50,010 bases of DNA from Clostridiales bacterium (GTDB lineage Bacteria > Bacillota > Desulfotomaculia > Desulfotomaculales > VENG01). The notes below the pieces were generated by a model. The model did no database searches. It was not told the DNA's origin and saw nothing but the letters and a program-made list of their open reading frames with translations. Location: the NCBI GenBank assembly GCA_016278505.1, contig JADQBQ010000035.1, forward strand, positions 1 to 50,010, written 5' to 3'. The position numbers were made by a program, and so were the translations under genes. Positions 50,009-50,010 of this stretch are shown here, piece after piece; the first letter of the stretch is position 1; each line of letters starts with the position of its first letter.

Positions 50009-50010
50009 GG

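Overview
This window reads as chromosomal DNA from a spore-forming, anaerobic, moderate G+C Firmicute of the Desulfotomaculum/Pelotomaculum type (Peptococcaceae). The evidence is a CotJC-like spore coat protein, a T-box in front of hisS-aspS, a Firmicute-type 6S RNA, an iscR-iscS-iscU-mnmA block next to rarA, strong AGGAGG ribosome sites with many TTG starts, and a type IV pilus cluster of the kind found in these bacteria. The species assignment is inference. There is no prophage, CRISPR array, rRNA or tRNA gene that I can see. The two window ends carry inverted copies of one 53-bp repeat that looks like the tip of an insertion sequence, so the window may be a whole contig broken at repeats.

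Layout. 1-3.7 kb is accessory: a YbjQ-family/membrane protein pair, a type II toxin-antitoxin (TA) pair whose toxin is frameshifted, about 1.2 kb of degenerate DNA, and a second, intact TA pair bracketed by two copies of a 355-bp composite repeat. 3.7-6.3 kb holds an O-antigen-ligase (Wzy_C) protein with a TPR tail and a broken remnant of a second one. 6.4-15.7 kb is a type IV pilus cluster on the minus strand, in transcription order pilB, pilT, pilC, a sigma-70 family factor, pilM, pilN, pilO, a PilP-like protein, a secretin-N-domain protein without a pore, and pilA. The Wzy_C protein next to pilA could be a pilin glycosyltransferase.

15.7-26.8 kb is housekeeping on the minus strand: an AI-2E family permease, a YtxH-like protein, a zinc ribbon protein, mnmA, iscU, iscS, iscR, rarA, trxA, tcdA, 6S RNA, aspS and hisS. 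IscR probably controls the Fe-S block through two matching operators that bracket a consensus promoter. hisS-aspS sits behind a T-box leader. 27.2-35.2 kb holds a DUF896 protein, a GC-rich palindromic element between two identical hairpins, an acyl-CoA synthetase with degenerate active-site motifs, a metallo-beta-lactamase hydrolase, rel and recJ. 35.4-40.3 kb holds acylphosphatase, a LysE-family exporter, a CotJC-like protein, two very small proteins, htpG and an uncharacterised protein.

40.6-47.7 kb pairs a CssRS-like two-component system with a convergent operon for a MacAB-type efflux pump (lipoprotein, ATPase, adaptor, permease, TolC-like protein). msrA and a ParA/FlhG-like ATPase with an extra N-terminal domain follow. 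A dispersed hairpin family with the core GGGACGGTTC occurs at five intergenic places, and several repeats lie directly against stop codons.
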